Shown here in pieces: positions 38,812 through 47,269 of a stretch of DNA of 64,000 nt; within the stretch, counting starts at the first letter, position 1; each line of letters begins with the position of its first letter. Location of the stretch: assembly GCF_018614585.1 (NCBI RefSeq), contig NZ_JAGGOI010000004.1:327055-391054 (forward strand). The letters are read 5' to 3'. The notes under the pieces are model-generated. The model did not search any database, was not told the DNA's origin, and saw nothing but the letters and a program-made list of their open reading frames with translations. The DNA comes from Streptomyces sp. ISL-1 (lineage in GTDB: Bacteria > Actinomycetota > Actinomycetes > Streptomycetales > Streptomycetaceae). The translations under genes and the position numbers were made by a program.

Positions 38812-39378
38812 TCAGGCATCCGGGCGCCGTATGTGCAGATGGCCATCGAGAGGGTACGATGGCGGCGCTGCAGGCAGGACTCTGTCGAACTCGTACCGGC
38901 TCTTCTGCGCAACCCGGCACGATGCCAGGTTGTCCACCTGATGAAGAAGTTCGAGACGTTCCAGGTCATCGGCCCCGAAGGTGTCGAAGGCCCAGCTGGT
39001 GAGAATCTCCAGAGCGCGGGGGGCCACACCCCGCCCGCGAGCGTGCGCCGCTGTCCAATAGCCCACCTCCGCCGACGGTTCGCCGGTCGCGACGTCCTTG
39101 AGGACTACGCTGCCGACCAACTGTTGGTGAGCAGAGTTGGGTTGTGCTTCAAGGACTGCGAAGCCGAACCGGTCTCCTGCTGCCCAACCCTGTTGGTGAG
39201 CCTGGACCCATCGCGCCCCGTCAGCATCGTTCTCCACGGAAGAGCCGGTCCAGTGGCGCGAAGCGGGATCCTGGCAGACCTCAACCAGTGCGGCAACGTC
39301 CGCCACACACCAGGGTCGAAGAACGAGAGCGGGAGCGGACTGCGTCGCGCCCGCCTGCAGTATGACGGCGGCAATCAC
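38812..39378 (-). CDS. GNAT family N-acetyltransferase (RimJ/RimL type)
   Basis: A protein of about 188 residues. LVLRPWCVADVAALVEVCQD is a typical N-terminal strand-helix, and SAEVGYWTAAHARGRGVAPRALEILTSWAF contains the acetyl-CoA pyrophosphate loop (xxGxGx with G). Similar to ribosomal-protein or small-molecule acetyltransferases; acceptor unknown. The start is uncertain: GTG at 39378 gives the usual length, while the frame stays open to a GTG at 39453. No good Shine-Dalgarno at either. It lies next to a decayed GntR region, and its codon use is less GC-biased than its neighbours'. Confidence 0.75.
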   Translation of the reverse strand: MIAAVILQAGATQSAPALVLRPWCVADVAALVEVCQDPASRHWTGSSVENDADGARWVQAHQQGWAAGDRFGFAVLEAQPNSAHQQLVGSVVLKDVATGEPSAEVGYWTAAHARGRGVAPRALEILTSWAFDTFGADDLERLELLHQVDNLASCRVAQKSRYEFDRVLPAAPPSYPLDGHLHIRRPDA

Positions 39379-39453
39379 CAACCGATCATATGCGGCGGGG
39401 CTCTCACCTGACGCCGGCCATGCCTGCCCCACTCCGCCTCGCGACCGGCCCAC

Positions 39454-39681
39454 TATCGCCGCACCCGGTCACGCGGAGCCTGGACGGACCACTCGAACAC
39501 CGGCGCCAGACTCTCTGGCGCAGACCAGCCGTTGGCTCTCCTCGGTGCAGCAGCACACGGCGTCCAATGAAGAGGACGGCGCGGCCTGCGTCCTCGAGCA
39601 GCTCTTCTCAAACGGCGAGCCCGGTTTGAGCCCGGACGCCTCGGGATCACTCGTCGCGGGTTGACCCCTCCGAGGCCCGGC
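39454..39681. other. intergenic, no feature seen
   Basis: Small overlapping frames occur on both strands but none has a ribosome site or a recognisable product. The 3' end of the SDR gene lies to the right, and the acetyltransferase promoter must be near the left end. Confidence 0.4.
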
Positions 39682-40470
39682 TCAGCCGTTGGCGGCCTCG
39701 TCGATGCGCCGCCTAAGGCGCCGCATCCCTCGCAGCCACCTGTCCGTGTCGGTCGCCCGGAACGCGTAGTGCTCCCGTACTTCCGGGTGGGGCAGGATCA
39801 GGAAGCGCCCGTCCGCGAGCCCGTCCATGACCTCGTCGGCCACTTGCTCGGGTGTGAGGACGTTGCCGCCGAGTACCGCCTTGGCGGCCGCGTCGGTCTT
39901 CTCGTACATCTCGGTGCGAACGCCCAGCGGACATACGACCTGGACCGTCAGACCCCGGTCGCCGTACGTCGCCGAGAGCCACTCGGCGAAGGCCAGCGCG
40001 CCGTGCTTGGACACCGAGTACGACGCCGATTCGAGGTGGGTGAGCAGGCCCGCGGCGGAGACCGTGGCCAGGAAGTGACCGCGCCCCCGTTCCAGCCACG
40101 GCTCGATCAGATGACGGGCCACCCGCACGTGTCCCATGACGTTCACCTGCCAGACCTGTTCCCACACCTCCTCCGGGGTGTGCGCCCCACCGCCGGGCTC
40201 GATGCCTGCATTCGCGCAGAACAGGTCGATGTCGCCGAGGTGGGCGCGCGCCGCGGCCACCAGGGCGGCCACGCTCTCCTCGGCGCCTGCGTCGCCCGGC
40301 ACGGCGAGTCCGCCGACCTCGGCGGCGACCCGGGCGGCCGCCTCACCGTCGAGATCGTTGACCACGAGGCGGGCGCCCTCGGCGGCAAACCGGCGGGCGA
40401 GCGCCGCTCCTATGCCCGATCCCGCACCCGTGACGACCACACCCGCGTCTTTGAGATCCATGGATGCCAT
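39682..40470 (-). CDS. SDR family oxidoreductase
   Basis: A classical SDR of about 262 residues: VVTGAGSGIGAALARRF, NDLDGEAA (Asp suggesting NAD preference), CANAGIEPG (NAG variant), Ser in ATVSAAG, and YSVSK. The end, LRGMRRLRRRIDEA, is basic. It follows the medium-chain reductase gene with a stop/start overlap (GTGA at 40476-40479); starts at 40479, 40470 and 40461 are all possible. Likely acts with its neighbour on the same lipid or xenobiotic carbonyl substrate; such pairs are common in actinobacteria. Confidence 0.88.
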   Translation of the reverse strand: MASMDLKDAGVVVTGAGSGIGAALARRFAAEGARLVVNDLDGEAAARVAAEVGGLAVPGDAGAEESVAALVAAARAHLGDIDLFCANAGIEPGGGAHTPEEVWEQVWQVNVMGHVRVARHLIEPWLERGRGHFLATVSAAGLLTHLESASYSVSKHGALAFAEWLSATYGDRGLTVQVVCPLGVRTEMYEKTDAAAKAVLGGNVLTPEQVADEVMDGLADGRFLILPHPEVREHYAFRATDTDRWLRGMRRLRRRIDEAANG

Positions 40471-40475
40471 CCGTC

Positions 40476-41489
40476 TCACTCGTCCGCGATCTTGAGCACG
40501 AGCTTGCCGAGGTTCTCACCGCGGAACAGCCGCATCAGGGTCTCGGGGAACGCCGCGACGCCGCCGGACACCACGTCCTCCATCGACTTCAGCCGGCCGT
40601 CCGCCAGCCACTCGGCCAGCTGCGTGGTGGCCTCGGAGTACCGGTCGGCGTAGTCGAAGACCACCATTCCGGTCATGGAGGCGCGATTGACGAGCAGCGA
40701 CATGTAGTTGCTCGGTCCCTTGACCGGCTCGGTGTTGTTGTACTGGGAGACCGCGCCGCAGATGACGATGCGGGCACCGCGCGCCAGCCGGGTCAGCACC
40801 GCGTCCAGGATGTCGCCGCCGACGTTGTCGAAGTAGACGTCCACACCGTCGGGGGCGTGTTGGCGCAGCGCCTTGCGTACGTCCTCGGCCTGGTAGTCGA
40901 TCGCGGCGTCGAACCCGAACTCCTCCACCACCGAACGGCACTTGCGCTCACCTCCGGCGATGCCGATGACCCGGCAGCCCAGGATCTTCGCGATCTGGCC
41001 GACCACACTGCCGACCGCGCCGGCCGCACCGGAGACCACGACGGTCTGCCCGGCCAGCGGACGTCCGATGTCGAGCAGGCCGAAGTAGGCCGTGATGCCG
41101 GTCATGCCGAGAGTGCCGAGGTAGACGGGCAGCGGCGCCAGCGCCGGGTCGACCTTGATGACCCCGCGACCGTCCGAGACGCAGTACTCCTGGACGCCGA
41201 ACGTGCCGGACACGTGGTCCCCCACCGCGAAGTCGGGGTGCCGGGAGGCGATGACCCGGCCCACCGCGCCGGCACGCATCACCTCACCGATTTCGACGGG
41301 TCGTATGTACGACTTGCCCGCATTCATCCAGCCGCGCATGGCCGGGTCGATCGACAGGTAGAGCACCTGCACCAGCAGCTCGCCGTCGCCCGGCTCGCCA
41401 ACCTGCTCCTCGACGTGCCCCCAGTCGGTCGGGCGGGGCTGCCCCACAGGACGTGCGGCCAGGCGCAATTGATGGTTCGTGCGGCTCAT
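40476..41489 (-). CDS. NADP-dependent medium-chain oxidoreductase (CurA/PTGR type)
   Basis: A 337-residue zinc-free medium-chain reductase. YLSIDPAMRGWMN near residue 50 is the signature of the leukotriene B4 dehydrogenase/CurA group, and SGAAGAVGSVVGQIAKILGC is the NADP loop; YFDNVGGDILDAVL follows. Such enzymes reduce alpha,beta-unsaturated ketones. AAGGAG 8 nt before the ATG. An incomplete palindrome of TetR-operator type lies 80 bp upstream, so the SDR/MDR pair is probably repressed by a regulator encoded elsewhere. Confidence 0.9.
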   Translation of the reverse strand: MSRTNHQLRLAARPVGQPRPTDWGHVEEQVGEPGDGELLVQVLYLSIDPAMRGWMNAGKSYIRPVEIGEVMRAGAVGRVIASRHPDFAVGDHVSGTFGVQEYCVSDGRGVIKVDPALAPLPVYLGTLGMTGITAYFGLLDIGRPLAGQTVVVSGAAGAVGSVVGQIAKILGCRVIGIAGGERKCRSVVEEFGFDAAIDYQAEDVRKALRQHAPDGVDVYFDNVGGDILDAVLTRLARGARIVICGAVSQYNNTEPVKGPSNYMSLLVNRASMTGMVVFDYADRYSEATTQLAEWLADGRLKSMEDVVSGGVAAFPETLMRLFRGENLGKLVLKIADE

Positions 41490-41568
41490 CTCCGCGGCTC
41501 CTTGGCTGAGGTGGGCGAATCCGGCACGCGGCGCGAGGCAGCTGCGAAGTGCCCGGGTGGCTGTTGCA

Positions 41569-41584
41569 TACCAACTGGTCGGTA
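41569..41584 (-). promoter_or_regulatory. TetR-type palindrome upstream of MDR/SDR operon
   Basis: TACCAACTGGTCGGTA reads the same on both strands apart from purine/pyrimidine wobbles, giving TACCRACYRGTYGGTA. A further ACCT-like half (GGTAGGTAG) follows. Located 80 bp before the reductase start, a usual place for a TetR-family operator. Confidence 0.55.
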
Positions 41585-41715
41585 GGTAGTTCGTGAGGCT
41601 AGATGCTGCCGCGCCGGGAAGCAAGTGACCCCAGCAGCAGCGCGAGGGGTTCCCATCACGTCGCCGATGCGGTGAGACCGCGGGAGCGGGACGGCAGTGC
41701 CCGCGCGGCGAGCCG

Positions 41716-42732
41716 TCAGGCGTGCGCCGGCGCCGGGGGTTCGGTGCCCGGTCTGCGTGACGCGTGGGCGGCGAAGGAGGCGCGGTAGGCGCGTGGGCTG
41801 GTGGCGAGGCGGGCGGCGAAGTGCTGGCGCATCGTGATCTCGCTGCCGAAGCCCGTACGGCGGGCGACCTCGGGCATCGACAGGTCGGTGTGTTCGAGGA
41901 GCTTCTGGGCGGCGGCGACGCGCTGGTCCAGGACCCAGCGCAGCGGCGTCGCGCCGGTGGCCGCGGCGAAGTGCCGGGCGAAGGAACGGGCCGACATGCC
42001 CGCCCGGGCGGCGAGGTCGGCGACGGCGAGCGGTTCGTGGAGGTGATGGAGGGCGTATTCGCGTACGGATGCGAGAGCGTCGGCGTCGCGGTCGGTGCGC
42101 GGGGTGGGGTGCTCGATGAACTGAGCCTGGGTTCCGGTGCGGAAGGGGGCCGTGACCATCGAGCGGGCGATCGTCGCCGCCACCTCCGCGCCGTGGGCCG
42201 TGCGGATCAGGTGCAGGCACAGGTCGATGCCGGCGGCCGTACCGGCGGCGGTCCAGATATTGCCGTCCTCGATGAAGAGCGCGTCAGGTTCGACGGTGAC
42301 GCAGGGGTGCTCGGCGCGGAGCAGATCGACGAGGTTCCAGTGTGTGACCGCGCGGCGGCCGTCGAGCAGCCCGGCCTGCGCGAGCGTGAAGGCGCCGCCG
42401 CACAGGGCGGCGATGGTGGTGCCGCGGCCGTGCGCCCGGCGCAGGGCATCGAGTACCGGCTGCGGTGCGGGGGTCAGGTGGTCGTCCAGGCCCGGGATCA
42501 GGATCAGGTCGGCGCGGGCGAGCCAGGCGAGGGGGCGGTCGGGAGTGAGGCTGAGCCCCCCGCGCATGGGGACGGGCGTGGCGTCGGCGGCGACGCGGCG
42601 CAGGTCGAAGGCGGGGACGCCCCGGTCGGTGCGATCCGTGCCCCAGACCTCGGTGATGACGGAGACGTCGAAGGCTCGGATGCCCGGAAAGCTGACAAGG
42701 GCGACACGGTACGGGTCGGGGTCGGTGGCCAC
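41716..42732 (-). CDS. GlxA family transcriptional regulator (DJ-1/PfpI-like plus AraC HTH)
   Basis: A 338-residue protein: residues about 8-180 form a DJ-1/PfpI-like amidotransferase fold (VALVSFPGIRAFDVSVITEV, ALCGGAFTLAQAGLLDGRRA with the nucleophile-elbow Cys), and the C-terminal 100 residues are an AraC-type double HTH (VADLAARAGMSARSFARHF, PEVARRTGFGSEITMRQHF). It probably regulates the divergent isochorismatase-family gene 74 bp away. GTG start at 42732. Confidence 0.9.
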   Translation of the reverse strand: MATDPDPYRVALVSFPGIRAFDVSVITEVWGTDRTDRGVPAFDLRRVAADATPVPMRGGLSLTPDRPLAWLARADLILIPGLDDHLTPAPQPVLDALRRAHGRGTTIAALCGGAFTLAQAGLLDGRRAVTHWNLVDLLRAEHPCVTVEPDALFIEDGNIWTAAGTAAGIDLCLHLIRTAHGAEVAATIARSMVTAPFRTGTQAQFIEHPTPRTDRDADALASVREYALHHLHEPLAVADLAARAGMSARSFARHFAAATGATPLRWVLDQRVAAAQKLLEHTDLSMPEVARRTGFGSEITMRQHFAARLATSPRAYRASFAAHASRRPGTEPPAPAHA

Positions 42733-42806
42733 TCTGGCAGTAAATCATCGATCGCTGACTTACACCCCTCTGGGGCCGGGTCGACCGGGGCGGCAGCATC
42801 GTAGGT

Positions 42807-43391
42807 ATGGAGATCGCGGAGAACGCAGCACTGGTCGTGGTGGACGTACAGAAGGGCTTCGATGAGCTGGACTTCTGGGGTCGGCGGAACAATCCGGAGG
42901 CCGACGAGAACATCGCCTCACTCATCGACACATGGCAGACCACGGGGCGGCCGGTCGTCTTCGTCCGGCACGACTCGTCGAGGCCGGACTCGCCGCTGCG
43001 GCAGGGGCATGAGGGGAACGGGTTCAAGGAGTACGTGGAGCAGCGGCGAGGAAAGGGGGCCGCGGCGGAGCTGTTCGTGACGAAGACCGTGAACTCGGCC
43101 TTCTACGGGACGCCGGACCTGGACGCGTGGTTCAGGGCTGAGGGCATCTCGCAGTTCGTGGTGGCCGGGATCCAGACCAATATGTGTGCCGAGACCACGG
43201 CGCGGATGGGTGGAAACCTTGGGTACGAGGTGCTCTTCGCGCTGGACGCGACGTACACATTCGATCTTGAGGGGCCGTTCGGCTGGCGGCGGTCCGCGGA
43301 CGAACTGGCGCAGGCGTCGGCCGTGACACTGCACGGTGGAGGCTTCGCGGCAGTGGTGACGACCAAGGACGTGGTGGCCGCGGCGGCCTGA
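42807..43391 (+). CDS. isochorismatase family cysteine hydrolase
   Basis: A 194-residue hydrolase with the full catalytic triad: Asp in VVVDVQKGF, Lys in VTKTVNSAFYGTPDLD and Cys in GIQTNMCAETTARMGGNLGY. Similar to nicotinamidase and isochorismatase; the substrate is probably an amide. No Shine-Dalgarno is evident, so it may be leaderless. Divergent from the GlxA regulator. Confidence 0.9.
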   Translation: MEIAENAALVVVDVQKGFDELDFWGRRNNPEADENIASLIDTWQTTGRPVVFVRHDSSRPDSPLRQGHEGNGFKEYVEQRRGKGAAAELFVTKTVNSAFYGTPDLDAWFRAEGISQFVVAGIQTNMCAETTARMGGNLGYEVLFALDATYTFDLEGPFGWRRSADELAQASAVTLHGGGFAAVVTTKDVVAAAA

Positions 43392-43450
43392 ATGCGCCCG
43401 GCCTCGCACACGGACGCATCGCCGAGACCGAGACAGAGACAGAGACTCCC

Positions 43451-43491
43451 CGCGCCTGCCCTGCCGGATCCAGCCCGGCAGGGCAGGCGCG
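43451..43491. terminator. 17-bp bidirectional hairpin terminator
   Basis: Arms CGCGCCTGCCCTGCCGG (43451-43467) and its exact complement (43475-43491), 7-nt loop. It separates the convergent isochorismatase and PfkB genes and should stop transcripts from both sides. Confidence 0.85.
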
Positions 43492-43492
43492 G

Positions 43493-44404
43493 TCAGGCGT
43501 GCGCGGGCGACGTGGGCTCCGTGCCTGTCTGCGCGACCACGGACGCGGCCACCTGTGAGGCGAAGGTCAGCATGTGCTCGGCCCGTTCCGGGGACAGGGC
43601 GCGATCCCAACCGCCCGCCGTGCCGAGCCAGGCCAGGACTCCCGCCATGAACGCGTCCCCGGCGCCGATCGTGTTGACCACCTCGACCGGTACGGCGGCA
43701 ACGGACACCTGCGGGCCGTCCGGGGTGTAGGCGGTCGCACCCCGCGCGCCGCGGGTCAGCACTACCAGTCGTCCCTCCGCGGCCAGCCGCCGGCAGCTCT
43801 CGTCCGGGTCGGTGTCCGGCCAGAGCCCTACCAGATCCTCGTCGCTCGCCTTGACGACATGGGCCAGCGCGCACAGCTCGCGCAGCAGTCCGAGACTGCG
43901 GTCGCCGTCGAGCGTTCGGTCCTCGCGCACATTGGGGTCCACCACCAGCAGGGAGTGCCGGGCGGCCGCCCGCGCGGTCGCGGCGACCGCCCCCGCGGCC
44001 GGTTCGACGACCGCGGCCAGGCCTCCCGCGTACACCGCGCCGAAGCGGCCGAGGTCGGCCGCCCGGTCCGGGAACCGGAAGGTCGCGGTGGACTCGAGGT
44101 GGAAGTGGTAGCCGGTCCCCGACTCGCCCGGATCGGCGACCGCCAGCGCCGTGGGCAGTTCGGACCGCGCGCAGAGGCCGAGATCCACGCCCGCGTCCAC
44201 CAGCCGCCGCTCGATGCGCCGTGCGAAGCCGTCGCCGCCGAGCGCCCCGGCGAAAGCGACCGGCCTGCCGAGGCGGGCGAGACCGACCGCGACATTGGCG
44301 GGCGCGCCGCCCGGCTGTGCGCGCCGGACCTCAGGCTCGCCCGCCACGGGGACGAGATCGATCAGCGCCTCGCCCAGCACCAGTACGGCTTCAGACCCGC
44401 TCAC
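43493..44404 (-). CDS. PfkB family carbohydrate kinase (fructokinase-like)
   Basis: A 303-residue ribokinase-family enzyme. GGAPANVAVGLARLG is the sugar-binding signature and VVNTIGAGDAFMAGVLAWLG the anion hole with catalytic Asp. Last gene of a six-gene operon encoding a polyol-type ABC system and a sugar dehydrogenase, so it probably phosphorylates the ketose made by the dehydrogenase, e.g. fructose. GTG start overlapping the dehydrogenase stop. Confidence 0.9.
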   Translation of the reverse strand: MSGSEAVLVLGEALIDLVPVAGEPEVRRAQPGGAPANVAVGLARLGRPVAFAGALGGDGFARRIERRLVDAGVDLGLCARSELPTALAVADPGESGTGYHFHLESTATFRFPDRAADLGRFGAVYAGGLAAVVEPAAGAVAATARAAARHSLLVVDPNVREDRTLDGDRSLGLLRELCALAHVVKASDEDLVGLWPDTDPDESCRRLAAEGRLVVLTRGARGATAYTPDGPQVSVAAVPVEVVNTIGAGDAFMAGVLAWLGTAGGWDRALSPERAEHMLTFASQVAASVVAQTGTEPTSPAHA

Positions 44405-45393
44405 GGCTCCACCACGATCTTGCGTCCCTGGCCGGCCTTGAACCGGTCGATGGCCTCGGGGTACTGCTCCAGCGGCAGCCGGTCGCTGATGAAGACGGAC
44501 GGATCGAGCACCCCGGTGGCGAAGAGCGCGGCGGCCCGCTCGTAGCTGTGCAGCACCGCCATGGAGCCCGTGATGGTGATCTCCTGGTTGTAGATCCGGT
44601 ACGGCTCGATGACCGCGGTCGTCGCGTAGTCGGCGACCCCGAACTGCAGGAAGGTGCCTCCCTTGGCGACCCGTCCCAGTCCGTCCTGGATGGCACCGGC
44701 ATTGCCGGTCGCGTCGATGACGAAATCCCAGCCGCCCGGCTGGTCCAGCTCCTCGGCGGTGGCTGCCGAGCGGGAGCAGCCGAGCACCGAGGCCGTGGCG
44801 AGGCGGTCCGGATTGATGTCGAGTACGTCAACGCCCGCGGCGCCGGTGCGCTTGGCGAGTTCCAGCATCATCAGGCCCATTGTGCCCGAGCCGTAGATCA
44901 GCACGTTGGCGCCGAGGGTGCTGCTGTTCAGCACGTCGTATCCGCGGAGCGCGCAGGACAGCGGCTCGATCAGCGCCGCGTCCTTGACGTCGATGTGATC
45001 GGGCAGCCGTACGCAGTTCGCGACGGGCGCGACGGCGTACTCGGCGGCACCGCCGGGCACGGTGACCCCGATGGCGGCCCAGCGGTCGCAGAGGTTGCCG
45101 CGTCCCGCCCGGCAGTAGCGGCACTCGTGGCAGTGCAGGGACGGGTCGACGGCGACCCGGTCGCCGACGGCCAGTTCGGTGACGTCCCTTCCGATGCCCA
45201 CGACCTCGCCGGCGAACTCATGGCCGGGCAGGATCGGCAGGGTGGGCGCGAACTCGCCCTGCAGGATGTGCAGATCGGTGCCGCACAGACCGCACGAGGC
45301 CACGGAGACGACGACCTCCCGCGGTCCCGGTGCGGGGTCGGGAACCGTCGTGACGGAGACCTTGCCGGGGGCTTCGACGATCACTGCCCTCAT
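44401..45393 (-). CDS. zinc-dependent alcohol/polyol dehydrogenase
   Basis: A 330-residue medium-chain dehydrogenase. Catalytic zinc residues are in SCGLCGTD and PGHEFAGEVV; the structural zinc site is HCHECRYCRAGRGNLC; NAD binding at LIYGSGTMGLMMLELAKRTG. Sorbitol- or arabitol-dehydrogenase-like. It would oxidise an imported polyol to a ketose for the PfkB kinase. ATGA overlap with the upstream permease gene. Confidence 0.92.
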   Translation of the reverse strand: MRAVIVEAPGKVSVTTVPDPAPGPREVVVSVASCGLCGTDLHILQGEFAPTLPILPGHEFAGEVVGIGRDVTELAVGDRVAVDPSLHCHECRYCRAGRGNLCDRWAAIGVTVPGGAAEYAVAPVANCVRLPDHIDVKDAALIEPLSCALRGYDVLNSSTLGANVLIYGSGTMGLMMLELAKRTGAAGVDVLDINPDRLATASVLGCSRSAATAEELDQPGGWDFVIDATGNAGAIQDGLGRVAKGGTFLQFGVADYATTAVIEPYRIYNQEITITGSMAVLHSYERAAALFATGVLDPSVFISDRLPLEQYPEAIDRFKAGQGRKIVVEP

Positions 45394-46298
45394 TTGACGG
45401 CTCCAAGGGACAGGCCCTGGACGAGCTTGTCCTGGGCGGCGTAGCCGGCGGCGAGTACCGGCAGGGACACAACGACGGACGCGGCGCACAGCTGAGCGAG
45501 GAAGAGGCCCTGGCTGGTGACGAATCCGGTCAGATACACGGGGGCGGTCTGGGCGACGACTCCGGTGAGCACCCGGGCGAAGAGCAGCTCGTTCCAGCTG
45601 AAGATGAAGCAGATCAGGGCTGTTGCGGCGATCCCCGGGGCGGCCACCGGCGCGACCACCCGGGTCAGGACCGTGGGCAGCCGCGCACCGTCCACCTGAG
45701 CGGCTTCGATGATCGAGACCGGCACGTCCGCGAGGAAGGACTGCATCATCCACACCGCGATCGGCAGATTCATCGAGGTGTAGAGGAGGACGAGGAGCCA
45801 GATGTTGTCCAGCATCCCGGCGTTCTTCGCGAAGAGGTAGATGGGCAGCAGACCCGCGACCACCGGCAGCATCTTGGTGGAGAGGAAGAAGAACATCACG
45901 TCCGTCCACTTGCGTACGCGCCGGATGGAGAGCGCGTACGCCGCGGGGAGGGCGAGCACGAGCACCAGCAGCGTGGAGAACGCGGACGCCGTGAGGGAGT
46001 TGATCAGGGACGGCCAGGGGCTCGGCCCGCCGCCGGCCCCGAAGAACTCCCGGTACCCGGCGAGGGTCAGCGGCGCGGCGAGGGAGGGCGGATTGGTGGC
46101 CGCGTCCGCCTCCGAGTGCAGTGAGGTCAGCAGCATCCACATGGCCGGCAGACAGAACCCGATGCCTGCCACCCAGGCCAGCAGGCCCAGCGCCGTGGAG
46201 CGGCGCCTGGCCCGGCGCGCGGCGGGCGGAAGTGTCCGAGGGCGGGCTGCTTTCGTCGTGGGTGCGGGGGCCGGAGCCGGCGTGGTGTGAGCGGTCAT
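45390..46298 (-). CDS. carbohydrate ABC transporter permease (MalG-like, SmoG/MtlG-type)
   Basis: A 302-residue permease with a 35-residue Pro/Ala-rich cytoplasmic N-terminus and six or so spans. The coupling loop is IIEAAQVDGARLPTVLTRVV. Similar to polyol (sorbitol/mannitol) permeases: MWMLLTSLHSEADA and LDNIWLLVLLYTSMNLPIAVW are typical. Its start overlaps the true stop position of the partner permease (ATGA at 46295-46298). Confidence 0.92.
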   Translation of the reverse strand: MTAHTTPAPAPAPTTKAARPRTLPPAARRARRRSTALGLLAWVAGIGFCLPAMWMLLTSLHSEADAATNPPSLAAPLTLAGYREFFGAGGGPSPWPSLINSLTASAFSTLLVLVLALPAAYALSIRRVRKWTDVMFFFLSTKMLPVVAGLLPIYLFAKNAGMLDNIWLLVLLYTSMNLPIAVWMMQSFLADVPVSIIEAAQVDGARLPTVLTRVVAPVAAPGIAATALICFIFSWNELLFARVLTGVVAQTAPVYLTGFVTSQGLFLAQLCAASVVVSLPVLAAGYAAQDKLVQGLSLGAVK

Positions 46299-47269
46299 GC
46301 GCGGTTCGCCTCCTCACGGAAGAGGGACGAGACCACCCGGAGCGCGAACGTCGCGATGATCATCGTGCCGATCACGACGACGACTCCCGCGGCGGACGCC
46401 AGTCCGTACTCGTGAGCTTGTTAGAAGGTCTGGTAGATCGTGTACGGGAGGTTGGCGGTGCCGAGGCCTCCGGAGGTGATCGTGAACACGGCGTCGAAGT
46501 TCTGGACGATGTACACGGAGCCGAGCAGGACGCCCAGTTCGAGGTAGCGGCGCAGATGCGGCAGGGTGAGATAGCGGAAGGACTGCCAGCCGCTCGCTCC
46601 GTCGAGGTGCGCGGCCTCCATCATGTCGGCGGGCCGGCTCTGCAGCCCCGCGAGCAGGATCAGCATCATGAACGGCGTCCACTGCCACACCAGGGCTGCC
46701 TCGACCGCGATCAGCGGCATGCCGGATATCCAGTCCGGCTGGGCGGGGCTGTCGTCGCCGAAGAGCCCGGCGATCCAGGTCCAGGCGCCGTTGAGGAGCC
46801 CGTACTCCGGGTTGTAGAGCGCGTGCTTCCACAGCAGCGCGGCCGAGACCGGGACGATCAGGAAGGGCGTGATGAGCAGGGTGCGCACCATGCCGCGTCC
46901 GAAGAACGTGCGGTCCAGGAGCAGGGCGAGCAGCAGACCGAGCACCACGGTCGCGATGACGACGCTCGCGGTGAGCAGGACGGTGGTGAGGACCGAGTCG
47001 CGCAGCTCCGGGTCGGTGAACACGGAGGTGTAGTTGGACAGTCCGGCGAACTTGCGCTCGTCGGGACTCAGTGAGTTCCAGTCGAAGAGCGAGATCACCA
47101 GCGTCGCGACGAAAGGCAGTTGGGTGACCGCGATCAGGAAGACCAGGGCCGGCAGGAGCGGAGCCCGGGTGGCCCAGGCCCGCACTCCCCCCTTTCGCTG
47201 CTTCGTCGGCCTCGGCTGCTTCGACCGGACCGCGAGGGACGGCGGCTGTGTGGTGAGGGATGTGCTCAC
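46295..47269 (-). pseudogene. carbohydrate ABC permease interrupted by in-frame TAA
   Basis: MalF-like polyol permease. From GTG 47269 (AAGGAG upstream) the frame reads normally, including the EAA loop MMEAAHLDGASGWQSFRYLT, to YTIYQTF, then TAA at 46421-46423, and continues in frame QAHEYGLASAAGVVVVIGTM and FREEAN to a TGA that overlaps the next gene's ATG. Families have YQTFYQ here, so a TAC codon probably became TAA. The product stops at 282 instead of 324 residues, losing the last membrane span. Either a sequencing error or a real nonsense mutation that would disable uptake. Confidence 0.85.

Noticed and set aside
46421..46423. Programmed stop-codon readthrough in the permease gene
   Set aside because: Nothing beyond the in-frame continuation supports recoding; a point mutation or sequencing error is simpler.
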